64,000 bases of DNA from Phalacrocorax aristotelis (GCF_949628215.1 NC_134279.1:8352041-8416040); one strand, 5' to 3'. Counted from the first letter of the stretch, positions 38,208 to 51,639 are shown. A program made the numbers and translations. Notes: generated from the letters alone by a model not told the origin.

Positions 38208-41007
38208 AAAAGTATAATGAAAGAGACCCCTCCTCCCATCCTCCCATTTCCTCCTGGGATTAATTGAAATGCAACCCTCTAAACCTCCACTAATTTGTTT
38301 TGTAGCCAGCTATTTCCTCAAACAGTTGCAGAAGAAGAAAGTTGTTGATAGGAGCTGCCAATTTTTTTTCTGTCCCATTGCTACATGCCACTTAAATCCC
38401 TGGCTGTGCTCCCGTATCTCTTGACACATGGATAAAGCTCTGAGCTACCGTGGATGAAAACCACAAGGCTCAAACACACATTCAGCTGACCTGCGAGGGG
38501 CTTGGCTTGCTTTCTGCTGAACAGTTCGGTAACCGGCTGTGAACGTAGCAGCAGAGAGGAGGAGGGGTTTTAGCATTTAAGGTTATCATTTCACATGCCA
38601 CTTCAGGGGTCAGATTTTTCCAGCCTTTCCCAGCCTGAGCACTTTGAAAGCGTGCAGCTGCTGGGCCAATGCTTGCAGATCCTGGTGCGGTGGCATCCGC
38701 GAGCGAGGCGGGCGGGACGGAGGGCTCTGGTCCGACTTGTAAAAAAACCCAGTTGCGAGACACATTTATTTGAGCGCTGGAATTCAAGGCAGCACAGGGA
38801 ATAATTTTACCAGGTCATTGACTGGGAGATTAAATCTCACTTTTAATACGTGCATGGTAGTACTAGCAAAAGCTATTCTCCTTCTGAAGGCTACACATGA
38901 CTGGGTTGTTCAGACAAAGCTCTTGATCCTTTTTTGTGTCGCTGCAGTTAGCTTGATTTCATCTGAGTCATTCTCATTCTTCGCATGACATGCTCTGCGT
39001 ATGCTCGCTGCCAAATTTACATCCTAAGTTTGTTGTGTCAAAACCTCCTGTACAATTATTTTCTTTTCCTTCTCAAATGTAGACGTTTTCTCTCCGGGAC
39101 TGAGTCCCAGTTTCCTTCAGTTTATTGTTGTCCTTAGTTTTTGGCTCGTTTGGGGCAGGGGGTTTCCACAGTCCTGTCGGTGCTGGGGGAAGCTGAGCTG
39201 CAACTGATCTAGTACTTGACTGATGTACTGTGTTTCTGTTTCAGCAGCTTTCTACACAACCGACCGTAAAATTAAACCTACATTTCTAAAACCTTTCAGA
39301 GAGCTGTAAAAATTACCCATTATGCCCATTTATTTGCTGTATGGGTTTTCTTATTTTACTTTTTTTGTGTGTGTGTGCTGGTCTAGTACTTTGCATCTCA
39401 ATGTTCCCATTAGTAAAAGATAAAAGGGGCATCTAAGGGCCACATAAGCAGGGAGACATGTAGCCACCAGGCTCTGAATCATGGGGTTTTTTTCCTGCTT
39501 TTGTTTCCACTGGCATTGGCATAGTTCGTAGCCCAGTAGTCTGTAAGAAAATGTCTTCAAAGTGCAATTCTGTTGCTGCTTGACTGCGTTTGTCTATGGG
39601 TTTTTGGCTGCCACTGAAGCATTGACTTAAGAATCACTGAAAACTACCATCAATTTCTAACGAGTAAGACTTTACCAATCAGGTATTTAAACAAAGAACA
39701 ACAAAACCTACTTTTCTCTCCACCCCAGCTGCTTTTGATCCCATTGAATACTGTCAAACGGGTTAGAGTCATGCGTGAAGTTTGTCACTTCTGAGTTGCT
39801 GACAGTACCTACCTCAACGTACTACATGCTATGAATTTTAAATGATTTTATTGAAATAAAACAAAATTTATTGAAGTATTGCCATCTGTTATGTAGCACT
39901 ATTCTTCCCACTGGCAATTGGGAAAAACAAGACAAAGTGGCTGCATCTTGTCATTAGAATTTTTGTTTATGGGAAATACGAACGTGAGTAAAAGTAGTCA
40001 CTATACCATATTCAGCCCATCTATTCCACCACAAGTTTGATGCGAAAATACAACTTCCCACTTAGGGCTGGCTGTGCTTTTACATACATAAATATGTGAG
40101 AGGAATAAATTTTCTCTAGGCTCATAGTGATATAAGAACTTCATGGCAGAGAAATCCAGCCTCCTTGTCTGCCAGCTTTCTAAAGGACACTCCTCATTGT
40201 ACATGTGCTCTCGCTGTTTCTCGGCATGTTTTCATCAATACTGAAGGACCATGCACAATGACTGTTGCACATCACAGACCCATCCATGGGCCCGCACAAC
40301 AGGAGGTATAACGTCTCACTTGGGGGTTCCTTCAGTACCCAAAAGACTCCTTGGGATTATATTTAATGTTGTACTGAAGGCTTTTTCTGAGATATCTTTT
40401 CCATGGGGGAGAAAACTCAAGCAAAAACCTAGGTCTCTTGGCAAAAATCAAGCCTGAGTATCAGAAATGTCTTTCTCACTTATTGTGAAGAACACTTATT
40501 ATAAAATAACCACCCCAATCCCTACAGTATCACTATTTCATCAGACGTTTTAGACTGTTTTTCCAAGAGCCTTATGTATGAAAATGTACTCATAGGGAAC
40601 AGCATCCCTGTGGTAAGACATTAAATGGAGTTACTTTTTGTTTTGTTTGTGACCTTCACAACCACTACAAATCAGGACATCATATTAAGTGGTGAAAAGG
40701 AGAAGGTCCTTTTTAATTTAGTCTCTCTGGCTGACCCACGCTAGAAAGCAGAGTTATTTTCTTAGGAGACCAATTCTTTGATAAGATCTGTCTGTACCCA
40801 ACTATCTGATAAGCTGGGAACTAGAGATCCAATGTCACCTTTTATTTTATTTTCCTATTTACCTGTCAGTGGTGCAGGGATCTGGGGATACAGTCACTCC
40901 AAAGTTTTCAGAATATTTCCTTAGTCATAATTTATACATTAAATCCCCAACTTGCCTTTTTTTCTACATCACAAATGAAAGATGATTTTCTGAAAGGAAA
41001 AAATAGA

Positions 41008-41035
41008 TTTAAAATGGTTTAAAAGGTTTAAAAGC
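41008..41035. repeat. Short tandem TTTAAAA repeat
   Basis: TTTAAAATGG, TTTAAAAGG and TTTAAAAGC follow one another. It is a small slippage repeat with no sign of function. Confidence 0.75.
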
Positions 41036-43370
41036 TGTACATCATATCTCCTAGGGATAACTCTTGGCATTTGTAGTCCAAATCATACGGTTTTGCCATT
41101 GCTATTCAGAGGCCGCCTGTGTCGTACTGGCCTAGCATTTTGACTAGACGAGCAACAAATCAGTTAGATCATTAAAATATTAACTGGGCTAATGAGCAGT
41201 TCTTAACTCTGTATAAATCAGTAGTTACCCTTTTTGCTTGTAACAAAATTTTGCGTGAAACACCTTGGACTAGGCTTTTGAGACGCACCTGTGCCCAGGC
41301 TTTGGGGTTTGTTCTGTCCACCTGACTGTATTTTAACGTTTAATGCTCTGTTTTGAAATTCAGGCTTGTTACTTCAAAAGAAAATGGCCTGGAAAGGTGA
41401 TTTAAATAAATAATGATCAGTTGTTTATTATTATTCAGGGGAGACTGCAAAGCAATGTATATTTTAACACCAAGGAGGTTTATATAATGAAATTATTGTA
41501 CTAGTAATGTAACTGTGACAAAACCACAGCTTGGGGCTATTTATTTATTTTTGTTGCTGTGTATGTATATAATGCAAGGCTTTCCACAGATCCTCTGTGT
41601 GGCTTTTTTATGCTCTAATTTGACCATATCTTGCTTCCCATGATTGATCTACAATTCTGTCTACCGTATTTAAGCTTTAACTTTACAAAGGTTGCCTAGC
41701 ACCTCTGTGAGCATGCCCACTCCATGCCTTTTTTATCAGACAAAATCATCACGAAGGAGGAATCGCAGGAATCCCACTCTGGGCTCTGCTGGCCATTAAA
41801 GCTTGACCTGTGACTCTGTGGCATTCCTCACATCTCCTGCGCCGTCATTCCTTTGCTGCTACAGAAACTCCCAGTTATTGCTGGTAGCAATGGCCAGCTG
41901 CTTTGATCACCTGCTTTGCAGGGCACCCTTGCTATAGAGGAAAACTGCGGACACTGTTCCACCACAGCTACAAAAGCAAAACTTAGCGTTTTCCTCAGCT
42001 TCTCCCTAAGTCAATAGTCCTTACAATAAAAATACAAGACATTAGGCATTATTTTGACTCTTTCTACATGGTGAGGAAGACGCTCGGCTGGTAGGGTTGC
42101 TTTAGAGGCATGATGACCGTGAGCAAAATGAGGATTTGCTTCACCCCTTATTGCTGGGGATCCCCTGTACTGTGTTAGTACTACAGTTTAGTAGATCATG
42201 GGAAAGGTGGCAATTATTTCTTTTTCCTTAAACCCTGAAAATAAAAATCTTTATTTCCATTCCTGAACTATCACCTTCTAGTCAATACATCAGCTTCATT
42301 TCAAAGGCTTATCCCAAAGCTCGTTCCTTAGCTTGTATCAGACTTTTCACATACTCATATGTTATACTTTTCATATCCTTTATATAGCTGCATGGATATT
42401 TACATAACCATATGATAATTTATTTTTTCATACGCACTTTGTCTTCATTAATTTTTTTTTTAAGTTGCTCTGGTACTTCATTTCATGAACACAATCTTAT
42501 AAATGCTACTGAGAAATAAACCAAAACAAATTACATAAGGAACAGAGTCTTAGTAGTGCCAAGATTTTCTTTTCTGCATTGCACATGCAAAGTTTCTCTA
42601 GTTAATTAAGAACAAACATGCACACAGCACAACTAGCTACTACACCATGAATTTCATTTCCTTGAAGCTAAATAAAGACCAAACAAAACCGTTCTCGTTA
42701 CAATTCCAATCTTCAAAGGAGTTTATTTATTTCCTTTTATAGGTCTGGACAGCCTTGAGCTCTCTGTGTTTAGATTAAATCAGCTCCAGAATCCTCCTGT
42801 CCCTCTTAGCTGTAAACAATGCTGAAATGGGAATGATACCTCAGGATTAAAGCTGAAATCAGTGGGATTAAGTGGAAAGAGGCTGCTGAGAAGCAAGAGC
42901 AGCCCTGGCCTAGACTCCCATGGTATGGAGCCCCTCCATATCTGCGCAAACGGCTGGGAACAACACCATGGTTCCCTGATTTTTCCCTGGAAGGGGTAGC
43001 TGTTCGAAACACACTGACACTTTAGAACACTTTAACACACATGAATGTTGGTGAATCTATATGATGCATTCAATAACCTTCTTCATTTTCTCTTTCTTTG
43101 TCTTAAAACTGAGAACTGCATGTCCAAATTTAAAAGCTTAGACTATTTTTGTCCACTACATTCCCATTCATAAAGGGTTTACATCCCCTGCAGATTACTA
43201 AAATACAAATCACGGCATCAAGTCTAAATTTTTTACCAACCGCAAATATTCCTAAATTTTCTTCACAGTATTCAGAAAAATTGATTGAACCTGTAAGCCG
43301 CCCATGACAAAAGAAATTATTGTAACTTCTTTTCCCTAAAAGCTTGGTTTTGTTATGTGGATGGTGGAGC

Positions 43371-43380
43371 TATATAAAAG
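43371..43380 (+). promoter_or_regulatory. TATA-box-like site
   Basis: TATATAAAAG is a strong TATA-like motif. The next 100 bases are GC-richer (CTGGACGTCTGGTGGAGCTG and on), unlike the AT-rich upstream side, which is the composition step sometimes seen at a promoter. No recognisable exon follows. Confidence 0.22.
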
Positions 43381-44104
43381 AAGCCAGCTCAGGACTGATG
43401 AATGCTGGACGTCTGGTGGAGCTGTGCTGGCGTAAGGACACCGGAGGCAGCACAGGGAGGGGGACTATATTCTAAGAGGCCACCTGGCTATTTGGGACAC
43501 TTTGGTGTGCAGAAACTTCGCCTCTAACAGGTCATGTGAGGACAGGCAATTGTGTGAAGGCTAGAATGAAGGAGTGTGGGAAAATTTATTTCAAAGCACA
43601 GTATCTTCCTGTTGTCTACAGGGATTGTTTAATCATTTTCGATACACATTTTAAAATATCACGGTTTGTGCAAATTTCAGTTTTCATTGCAAGGTACAGT
43701 CTGTACAGAATGTACTTCAGTTCAGACAGAGGGTCCCTGAAACTTAATAGCCTTGGTCCTCTGTCCTATAGCTCCTGGTTAGCACCAGAGCACCCATTTC
43801 CATTGGCACTAAGAGCTCAACTGTTCACCTAAAGCAGACCATCTGCCTAGACTGCCTGTAAACTCATTTTTCATGATTGGATAGAAAATGTTACTCAACA
43901 TAATGCTATTTACAAAGCCCTTTATTGCATTCTGGTTGTTTCTGTGCTGTCATTTGGGAGACTAGCTGAGATTGTCTTTGATGGATGAGCAGCGGTTTAT
44001 AATGCAGGGTCTACCTTCCCTCCCAGGTTTCAAAACGCCAGTAGTGAAATCTTCCTGGAAGCCAGTGGCGCCACCACAGATTTGTATTAGAAAGGGAATT
44101 ACAG

Positions 44105-44140
44105 TATAATACAATATTTCAATATAATACAATATTGCAA
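44105..44140. repeat. 18-bp tandem duplication
   Basis: TATAATACAATATTTCAA (44105-44122) is followed immediately by TATAATACAATATTGCAA (44123-44140), one mismatch in 18. A two-copy duplication of this kind usually arises by replication slippage. Confidence 0.9.
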
Positions 44141-46539
44141 TAACCCCACATTACCACTTGCTTATTCCTAGCATGTTGCTATTGCTGTTTCTTCCAGTGA
44201 GGGACAATTGTGTGGACCAAGCTGCTGCCTCATCTCAGGTACAAAATACCCACTGTGAGATCTCAGTTGCCTAATCCTAGAATTTTCCAGCCTAAGCCCT
44301 GGCTTCCATCATCACCCATGAACGCCCTGGTAAAACTGAGTTGTTGAATACTCATAGAAAGCAATCACTGCAGGGCTGTAAGCAGGACTGAGAGAACATT
44401 GCTATATCTTGGAGTCAGCTCATGAAAAGAGGAATTTACACCTCTGCCCATTTTCAGAACTGTCCATTGTGCCCAAGCCGACATGGTATGCATGCACCAT
44501 ATCTTGGCTCATCTGGGGAAAACCCAACCTAAACGTGAAAGAAATGCTGCATTGCGGGGCAAACGAAGACCTCACTCTCTGCCCAGACCTGGTGCCAGCT
44601 GAGGGCAAAACCACCATTCTGGGGACTTGTGTCCTTGTCCTCCCCATGGCTGTGCTGGTCTGGGCAGGAAGGTGCAATGGCAGCCCACATTCACCCACTA
44701 CGCAGCTCTCTACGAGGCAGTGGACACAGCAAGGGAAGTTTTTGACCTTGGACATCCCTGTCCTGCTCCCTCCCCCAGAGGGCACAAGGAAGCCGGCGCC
44801 CACCATTTCCCACCTGAGGTGCAGGCGAGTTTGCTGGCGTGAATGCATGCAGCCTTGCTACCATCAAGCCTTAAAACCGCAGTTCTAGTTCCTGGGTGGA
44901 GGCACAGGTGAAGACTGCCTGGGCAGGGATGCCACCACAGCCTGCTGTCACACCGCACAGCCCGCTGCCAGCATCCTTTCTTCTGACAAGTTTATGCCAG
45001 TACCATGGTGGGCAACAAATATTATATGTTGACTTGGCTCCTGATTTAAGTCTGACTCGAAGAATCAGGGACTCCTCCATGTTCTCCAATCTCCTTTAAG
45101 GCTCTATACATCATCAAAGACACTTTCCGTGAACTGATCCTTACCTTGCAAACTCTCTGAGAAGTCCTGAGCTCAGCATTACTTGGGAGGTCAACCACCA
45201 CAGTCACAATGGTCCCTCCTGGCCTTTTAATCAACGGGTCAATGAGACTGGTTGTGTGAGTACTCAGATGGGTAAAAATAGCAATTTTGAGTATTTGAGC
45301 AACACTAAGTCTCCATCTGATATATTACCTAGAGTTTCTTAAAATCAGAAGAACAAGATCTCCTGAAAAAAATGTGTGTTTATGAAGATATGATCTAAAT
45401 ACTGACATAGATTCAGTCTGCTCGCTCACAGGAACATGTGCGCGTATGAATGTATACAATCATATACAGCAGCATATATGCCCTCTGGCATGTATGGTAG
45501 CTGGTGTCTCATACCCTTGGCTGCTCGGAGAGACCCCCCTTGCCATTCCTGCAGTGGTTGCTGCTGCTGAACCAAAGCGTGAGCAACCGCTACCTTCGCA
45601 CAAGGTGAAACTAAAAATTTTCTCCCTTGCCAGTAACAGGAGGAAAATAATGTAGTTCAGATAATTCCCCGATAGAACATAGGTCGTGCACAATGACCTG
45701 CTGGCATGCTTTCATTAAACTAAATAAATTAAAATAAATTGGATTGGTAGTAGTAAACAGAATGTAAAACAATATTTATCAAGAAAATGATGACGAATTA
45801 TTCTCTCAACTCTGGTTAAGAGGAAGAACCCCATGAAGAAGAAAATGATCGTTTTATTTGAAATGAAGATTGGCTGTAAATGTATTTTAATATTTTTGGA
45901 ACTGGTTCTGGTAAACACAAAACTACCTGCATTCACTTATATTGGGTAACTTTTCGGTTGTTAAAATAAACATTCCAATCAAAATACTATGAAGTATGGC
46001 GAAAACATGCTATACATAAACTGATATATAGAGCCCAATAACATTTTTTCCCCTTGTTGAACAGAGAACTATGCCATTGCTCTGTGATGAACGCTGGCCA
46101 GGAAAAACAGAAAACCCACATCAGGACAGTGCTGTGTTGGGAGTGCTGCACTCAAAAGAGGAGCTTAATGATGTGTCAGTACCTGAGAAGACCATAATAC
46201 TCAGAGAAAACTTTTTAAGCTATTTATAAAGTATGTTAAAAGGGACTAATTCTCCACAGACTACACCAGATTGCGAGGAATTCTGGCCTGTAAAAGCCAA
46301 AAGCCATATTATTTTTATGAAAGTGACGCTTAATTTATATAGATGGAATAATTTTTAAACACTTCCATTTCCATTTATCATTATTATTGTCACAAGCAGC
46401 TGATCTTCTGTAGTATTGAAAAGCCAGTAAAGGTGAACATCTGTACCAAGCTTGTCGCTAATTTATATCATCATGCTGGGCATGTTTTGCAGGTTGTCTG
46501 CCTCTAATCTCTTCTTATAATTGCAGAAATGATTGTACT

Positions 46540-46610
46540 TGCCCTCCTTTGAACAGCACTTTCAGATCCAGAGGTGAAAGTACTATAAAAGCATTAAGTG
46601 TTATCTTACC
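46540..46610 (+). repeat. Ancient CR1/L3-type LINE tail-like fragment
   Basis: The phrase AGCACTTTCAGATCCAGAGG (46555-46574), followed by TGAAAGTACTATAAAAGCAT and TAAGTGTTATC, resembles the AGCGCTTTGAGATC, GATGAAAGGTGCTATATAA, then ATTATTA tail common to old L3/CR1-like elements in amniotes. The ordered match suggests a relic tail; family assignment is tentative. Confidence 0.4.
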
Positions 46611-46619
46611 AGTGGCAAG

Positions 46620-46860
46620 TATATTAAAAATTACTTCAAATCTTGCACGGAGAAAATGTTGCCAAACCTGAATGTAATTTTTATTGCATCCTTTTCATAT
46701 TATACAGGCAATAATGTATCCATAATAAAGCTGAAACACATGACTCCCTTTTTTATTAGATGTAATTTTGCAATTAGTTCCACAGTATAGCTCAGGAGAC
46801 AAATGAGACCGATAAAAGTATTTAGCTGTTTCATCTCCAGCGTGCATGACAGTTCAAACA
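46620..46860. promoter_or_regulatory. Candidate conserved non-coding element
   Basis: Repeat-free AT-rich DNA with ATAATGTATCCATAATAAAG, TTTTGCAATTAGTTCC and several TTTTATTG or TAAT cores, ending just before a GC-rich patch at 46900-47030. It directly follows the L3-like tail. Confidence 0.22.
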
Positions 46861-49244
46861 TTACTAAACTGGATTTGTAACCATCCTCTGGGGCTGCAGA
46901 TTGGCCACGAGCTGCTGGAGCCGTGCACCTTCCCCGGATAAGTCACCCTTGTTTTGCTCTGAGCTGCCCCACCACCATCGCCACGGCCCGGCCCCGCTCT
47001 GGGGGCTGGGAGAGCCACGTAACCCACCAGTGAAATGGGCTGCTTGTTTTTCTACTGCTGAAAAGCAGGAAAACTCAGATGTGGACGGGAAACATTTCCA
47101 AAAGGCAAAGTTAGTCACAAAGAAGGTTTTAGCGTGATAACCCAGAGGAGGAAATCCTATCAGTGTGAGCAAGAGCTAGAATAAACAAGTCACTACAAAT
47201 ACTTCTTTCCCCTTTAATAAATATTTGACTGAGGTCATCAACCTTGTCTGAACTGGACCCTTATTTGACAATGCAGACCATTCCTCTGCCTTACACCTGA
47301 AAAGCGGTTTTGCTTGTTTTAGAAGTCAGAGCTTGCAAATCTGTTTGCACACAGGCTTTTCTGCCCTGTAAATCAGCAAGCAATCAAGAACTGTTATTAC
47401 CTGGGTATATCATCAAAATATAATGACATGGTCTCTATTCTTTTTAATTAAAGCTTGTTAGTGAACACTCATTCTTCGTCCCTCTGTCCCAACCCACCAC
47501 TCAAAACCGTTTCTGAAAAGTAATGCTGATCACAGCACCCAGAGCCGTACGCCCGTGAGGGACAGACAAACAAACTTTGGCAGTTTACAGCCATGCCACC
47601 ATGCCATGCTCGTCACTAATGATTCAAAACAGTTTAGGTGACTTATCCCTCCGTCTAGCTTGTCTCAAAGACACCGATTGGTCTATAGGGAAGAAATAGT
47701 TCAAGTATTCCTCTGGTCCAAATTTCTCATGTTGTGTTTAGGCATATTCAGTTTTATTGTGCTTAGGTACGCAGGATGAAGAATGGGAACAAACCCAAGA
47801 AGCACTGAAATACTGTCATTACGAGTTGCAATGTATTCCTATTCACTTTTGCTTTTCGAGATTTCTACCTAAATATCAGACCCCATTCTACGGCATCCTA
47901 ATTACCTGGTAATGCAAAGCACTCTGGCCAGCAGAAAGCACTGGGGTCTTTCCAACCTGCACTTGGCTTTAGAGTATTTTCACAGATATCAGCTTTGCTG
48001 CAAGATCATTTCCTTGTACGACATATCTGTAAGTACAGGGTTTCACCATAAAAATATAAAAGTTCTCAAAATATTTGAAGTCCCAAACAGACAGCAGCCA
48101 TCGTCTCGAGTTTGGAGGAAGTTCTGCTTGATTTCAGAAAAAAATCACGGCAATCCTTTCTTAAATCCTGCAAGCTGACATTCTAAATGCACAGAACGTG
48201 CTCCGCTTTGCTCTCTGAAACAGAAAGCAGCCGATAGCTCACAAGGGAACTGCTTGGATTCCTGGTAACCAGAAACTACAGCAGCCTTATTTTCCCTACA
48301 CTGGTGCTGCTGGGGCACCACGTTCTAAACAATGTAGTGCTCCTATCTCTAATGCAGTGTTTCACATAGCCAAATATTTCACAGAAAATGCGGCAAAGCT
48401 GTTGTAACTTTACGTGAGAGATTCAGTAAAATATATTATGGCCTAAAGGCTAAAGAAAACATGGCACAAATTGCCCAGCTGTCCGAGAGCCAAGGTGGTT
48501 AGTAATTTTCTTATCTCAAACTGTGTCCTGGAAATTGGGCATAAAAAGGTCTCAGACATCAGCAGAGTTTGCAGCTTAAAATGCCACCACCGTTCATGGT
48601 AGCTGGGGAAAGGGTGTTGCAGGCTGGTCCTTCATAGGGTACCCAAAGGGGAAATTCTCAGGCCCCAAAACTTTGCTCTTGCTGTAGGATCTGCCACCTT
48701 ACAGTGTGCAGCAACTCCCAGAGTCTTTGGCTTTGCTACGGGTGTCGATGTTCACAAATCTCCGCCACCCTTGGACCAGTCGTGGGGGCAGAGTAGGCAA
48801 GCTCCCACAACATGAAAGAATATCTGCAAACATGCAACTGCAGACTCTCACTAAGTCACGCGTACCCCAGCCGCTGACATATTATCCGTATGGTCTGGCC
48901 TCCTCCAAGCCATGGCAGCACGGACTGTGCTGTTTTGCTAATTGAGCCACCAGTAATAAAAATACTGAAAAATTAACAACTAAGTTCATGTAGAGACACA
49001 GAGGAATGGACTTAGCTTTCTTTTTACTAAACTCAAAATACACATCAGGTTTGACTTCGCAGCCTGTGGCACATGTCTATATCTGGATGTTTAAGGGGAA
49101 TAAGCTTTCTCAAGCGTTTTTCCACTGCTATATTCTAATATTATTTTAATCTGTTTCTCAGTGTGTTCCCAGTGCATCCAAAGAACAAGAGCAAAGTCTT
49201 TCTGTGGCTAATCAAGCGGCCATAAATTCTCAGAGTGTGATGAA

Positions 49245-49320
49245 AGCCGGTGTGACCTCATGGATAAAGTGTTTGCTTCATATTTGAAGGTCATAAATTC
49301 AAATCCTGTTAATAGTCTCC
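49245..49320 (+). repeat. tRNA-derived relic (tRNA-Arg-like or SINE head)
   Basis: GTGACCTCATGGATAAAGTG (49252-49271) closely matches a tRNA D-arm and A-box of the arginine type (GTGGCCTAATGGATAAGGCG). About 25 bases later, CTTCATATTTGAAG can form a short anticodon-like stem. AATTCAAATCC (49297-49307) sits at the position of the B-box. The T-stem no longer pairs, the loop under the middle stem is the wrong size, and the acceptor ends do not match, so it is not a working tRNA. It could be an old tRNA pseudogene or the head of a tRNA-derived SINE. No SINE body is obvious downstream, where an AT-rich stretch begins. Confidence 0.45.
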
Positions 49321-50364
49321 TTTTATTAAATGTCTCATAGCTTATTTTCAGCAGTATAATTACACACTAGGTCAGTTAATTATTACTGAATTCCTCTAGC
49401 AACAACAAAAAGGGCAAACTATCCCCTAAAAACAACTTAGTAAGTAATACTTACAAAATGATTACGAGTTTAAACAGTCCAATTAAATCAGACAATTAAG
49501 TTTAAGTAGATTCCTCATTAGAGTAATTTTCTGTACTTATAACTGTACAAAACTCTCATAAGGCTGTCTGGGGATGGAGGAGCTTGATGCATCTCCATGA
49601 ACGTAAGCGTGCCATGACTGGGGCTCATATGTACATATCTGATGAAAGAATTTGGCTGGGGGAATTTATAAACACACATATGGGAGCTCTTGCTCAGAGA
49701 GAGAAATCTATTTTCTTTAATAGAATCTTGTTTAATTTATTGAAAGGTATACCACAGGCTTTTCCCAAGTTTATTGGGAAGAATGGCCCTGTTCCATAGC
49801 ATAAGAGCAAATGGCACCTTGTTTTGAACGAATATTTCTTGGAGACGCGAGAATATAGTACAAATAAAAACTGGATGTGATTTCTGGGAGACTCAGACGA
49901 GACTGTTAAGAGCTCTGTGTTCACCTTCAGGCGTGTGCCAACAGAGGAGTACAAAGCTGGGGAGAAAAATTTGTCGTTGCCCAGAAGACTGCAGCTCTGC
50001 CAGCAAGGCGCAGGGCGGGAGGGCTGAGACACTCCTTGCAGAAGCAAGGGAGCCTTCGATGGCTGCAAAAGACTAATGCAAAGCAGCCCTGAAGGGGTTC
50101 TTATACCTGTATAAAAGTGTCCAGTTTTGTATTTAAAGGGCTGGTTTTGATGTGATTATTTTATCTTGTCAGAATTTAAAAAAAAAGAAAAAGTGGCATG
50201 AATAAGAAAAACGCATTCTTTTCAGAGGTGACTTTCAAACTAAAGCCAGGACCATTTGTCTTCAAGCTCATTTCATGTTAGGATGTGTTTCTCACATTAT
50301 GCTAAGCCCTAAAGGGATGCTAAGACGAAAAATGTGCTTTAATTATTTTGTATGGGTTAAGTAA

Positions 50365-50440
50365 AGAGACTTGAAACTTTATCTCCGCTTTCTACAGCCA
50401 TCCATGCGTGAAATGAGGAGTATTATGTACTACACAGCAA
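50365..50440 (+). repeat. Possible MIR-like fragment
   Basis: AGAGACTTGAAACTTTATCT, then GCTTTCTACAGCCATCCATG, then CGTGAAATGAGGAGTATTAT and GTACTAC can be laid on the MIR core from CACTTAACCTCTCTG through CTCATCTGTAAAATGGGGATA to GTACCTAC. Identity is modest and there are no clear ends. Confidence 0.35.
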
Positions 50441-51624
50441 GAGAACTAGAGCACCAACAGTACAATGGGGTTCAAATCCAGCAGAGACCTCAGCACTGGG
50501 GGAAGAGGGCAGCCACTCTTCTGTGTAGAAATGCCACAAAATTTCCCGGTAAGATTTGTGTACAAGACATACATGCACCTTTGCAGACAGGTTGCCTTGT
50601 AAATTAAAGTTTAAATTAATTGTCAATAGCTAATATGAATCTAGGAGAGCAAGTGGAAGTTATCAGTGGTAACACATAACGTTACTGATTGCCCCACAGG
50701 TGAGGATTTGCTATGACAGCATATGAAAATACCAGTTACCCCCATCATGTGGAACATAACATCTGTGGAATAAAAAAATGGTGCTATGAGGGAGCCTCAC
50801 GTGTGCTTTCCTTCTCCGGGCCAAAAATGAGCCACTGCTGTAGTCTAAGTTTATCCTCCTGCATGGCTGCCGCCAAAGGAACCCAGTATTTCCTTCTTCC
50901 AGACTGCTGGCCCTTGTGGCGGTCAGGATTGAATTTATGCATACAGCAGGGGATGAAATAACACTTGAAGAGCATTCAGTGATGAAGAATTCATCATGCT
51001 GAGCTGTGCTAAGGTGATTCTGAGGTCTTGATTTGAAAACTAGAGATAATAGGAAAGAAATATCGATGAGCTGAGAATAGTGAATGACACCTGGGAGTGC
51101 TCTCTTGGGAGAAGAGCTATTTTCACCCACCTCTGTGCTGCCATACACAAATCTGCAACCCGTAAAGGTAACCTTAATATTATATTTTTAATGATTAAAA
51201 CACCTGTTATATCCCAGATGTATAGGACACAGCCTGTGCATTTGATGAAGATTTATTTGTCTTGTGCACTAACACACTTTCTAATCTTTTCAACTTAACT
51301 AAAACGTAACTTTACCAATAACTAACTTATTCACAAAATCTACTGTCACTAGTTTTAAATTACAGCATGCTACTTACCAAAGAAATTTTCTTTGTTGCTT
51401 ACATGATTGAGTGCCAAGTGATCACTCTATAGTTTCCAGAGGATATTTTAATGGAAGAAAATAGAGATGATAGCCAAATAGCTAAAGAGTGCTCATGAGT
51501 AACGAGAAACCAGAAATGTGCATTGGAATACAAGCTGGGAAAATAATCCATCTAGGTATTCTACTGGACATTCAATTAAGAACACTATATAATGATTTTT
51601 ATTTTTGTTCCTGTGTTTTATTCC

Positions 51625-51639
51625 TTTTTTTTTTTTTTT
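51625..51639. repeat. Poly(T) run, T15
   Basis: Fifteen thymines between TTCC and GTGTACCC. Simple homopolymer. Similar T or A runs of 11-14 occur at 2236, 2311, 18201, 29508, 30879, 55633 and 58305. Confidence 0.9.

Larger units (their letters stand above)
35081..44104. other. Non-coding block
   Basis: No gene seen. Contains a pyrimidine-rich tract at 35870-35960, C9 at 36078, GC-rich DNA at 37110-37340, the candidate element at 37555-37890, C13 at 38195, a CpG-rich spot at 38690-38730, a short (TG)n at 39366 and the TATA-like site at 43371. AT-rich, repeat-free DNA at 41140-41560 is a mild regulatory candidate. Confidence 0.75.
44141..49244. other. Non-coding block
   Basis: No gene seen. 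Open frames of 159 codons (plus strand, 44409-44888) and 142 codons (minus strand, 44420-44848) overlap almost completely and resemble nothing known; GC-rich DNA with few stop codons explains both. A short inverted repeat, CATATATGCC and GGCATGTATG, lies at 45473-45496. The L3-like tail and a GC-rich patch at 46900-47030 also fall here. Confidence 0.72.

Noticed and set aside
44066..44084. CAGTGGCGCCACCACAG as a hAT transposon end
   Set aside because: No matching inverted end or 8-base duplication found; likely a chance short palindrome.
44409..44888. Long plus-strand open frame (159 codons) with a 142-codon antisense frame
   Set aside because: Both strands are open over the same GC-richer DNA, no domain or family is recognisable, and no splice or promoter context supports either.
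45473..45496. Inverted repeat CATATATGCC/GGCATGTATG as a microRNA precursor
   Set aside because: The stem is only ten base pairs with a four-base loop and does not extend; far too short for a precursor.
50464..50478. GGGGTTCAAATCCAG as a Pol III B-box
   Set aside because: No A-box or tRNA stems at the required spacing upstream.
50711..51148. 145-codon minus-strand open frame
   Set aside because: No motif, signal peptide or membrane segment convincing enough, and no neighbouring exons.
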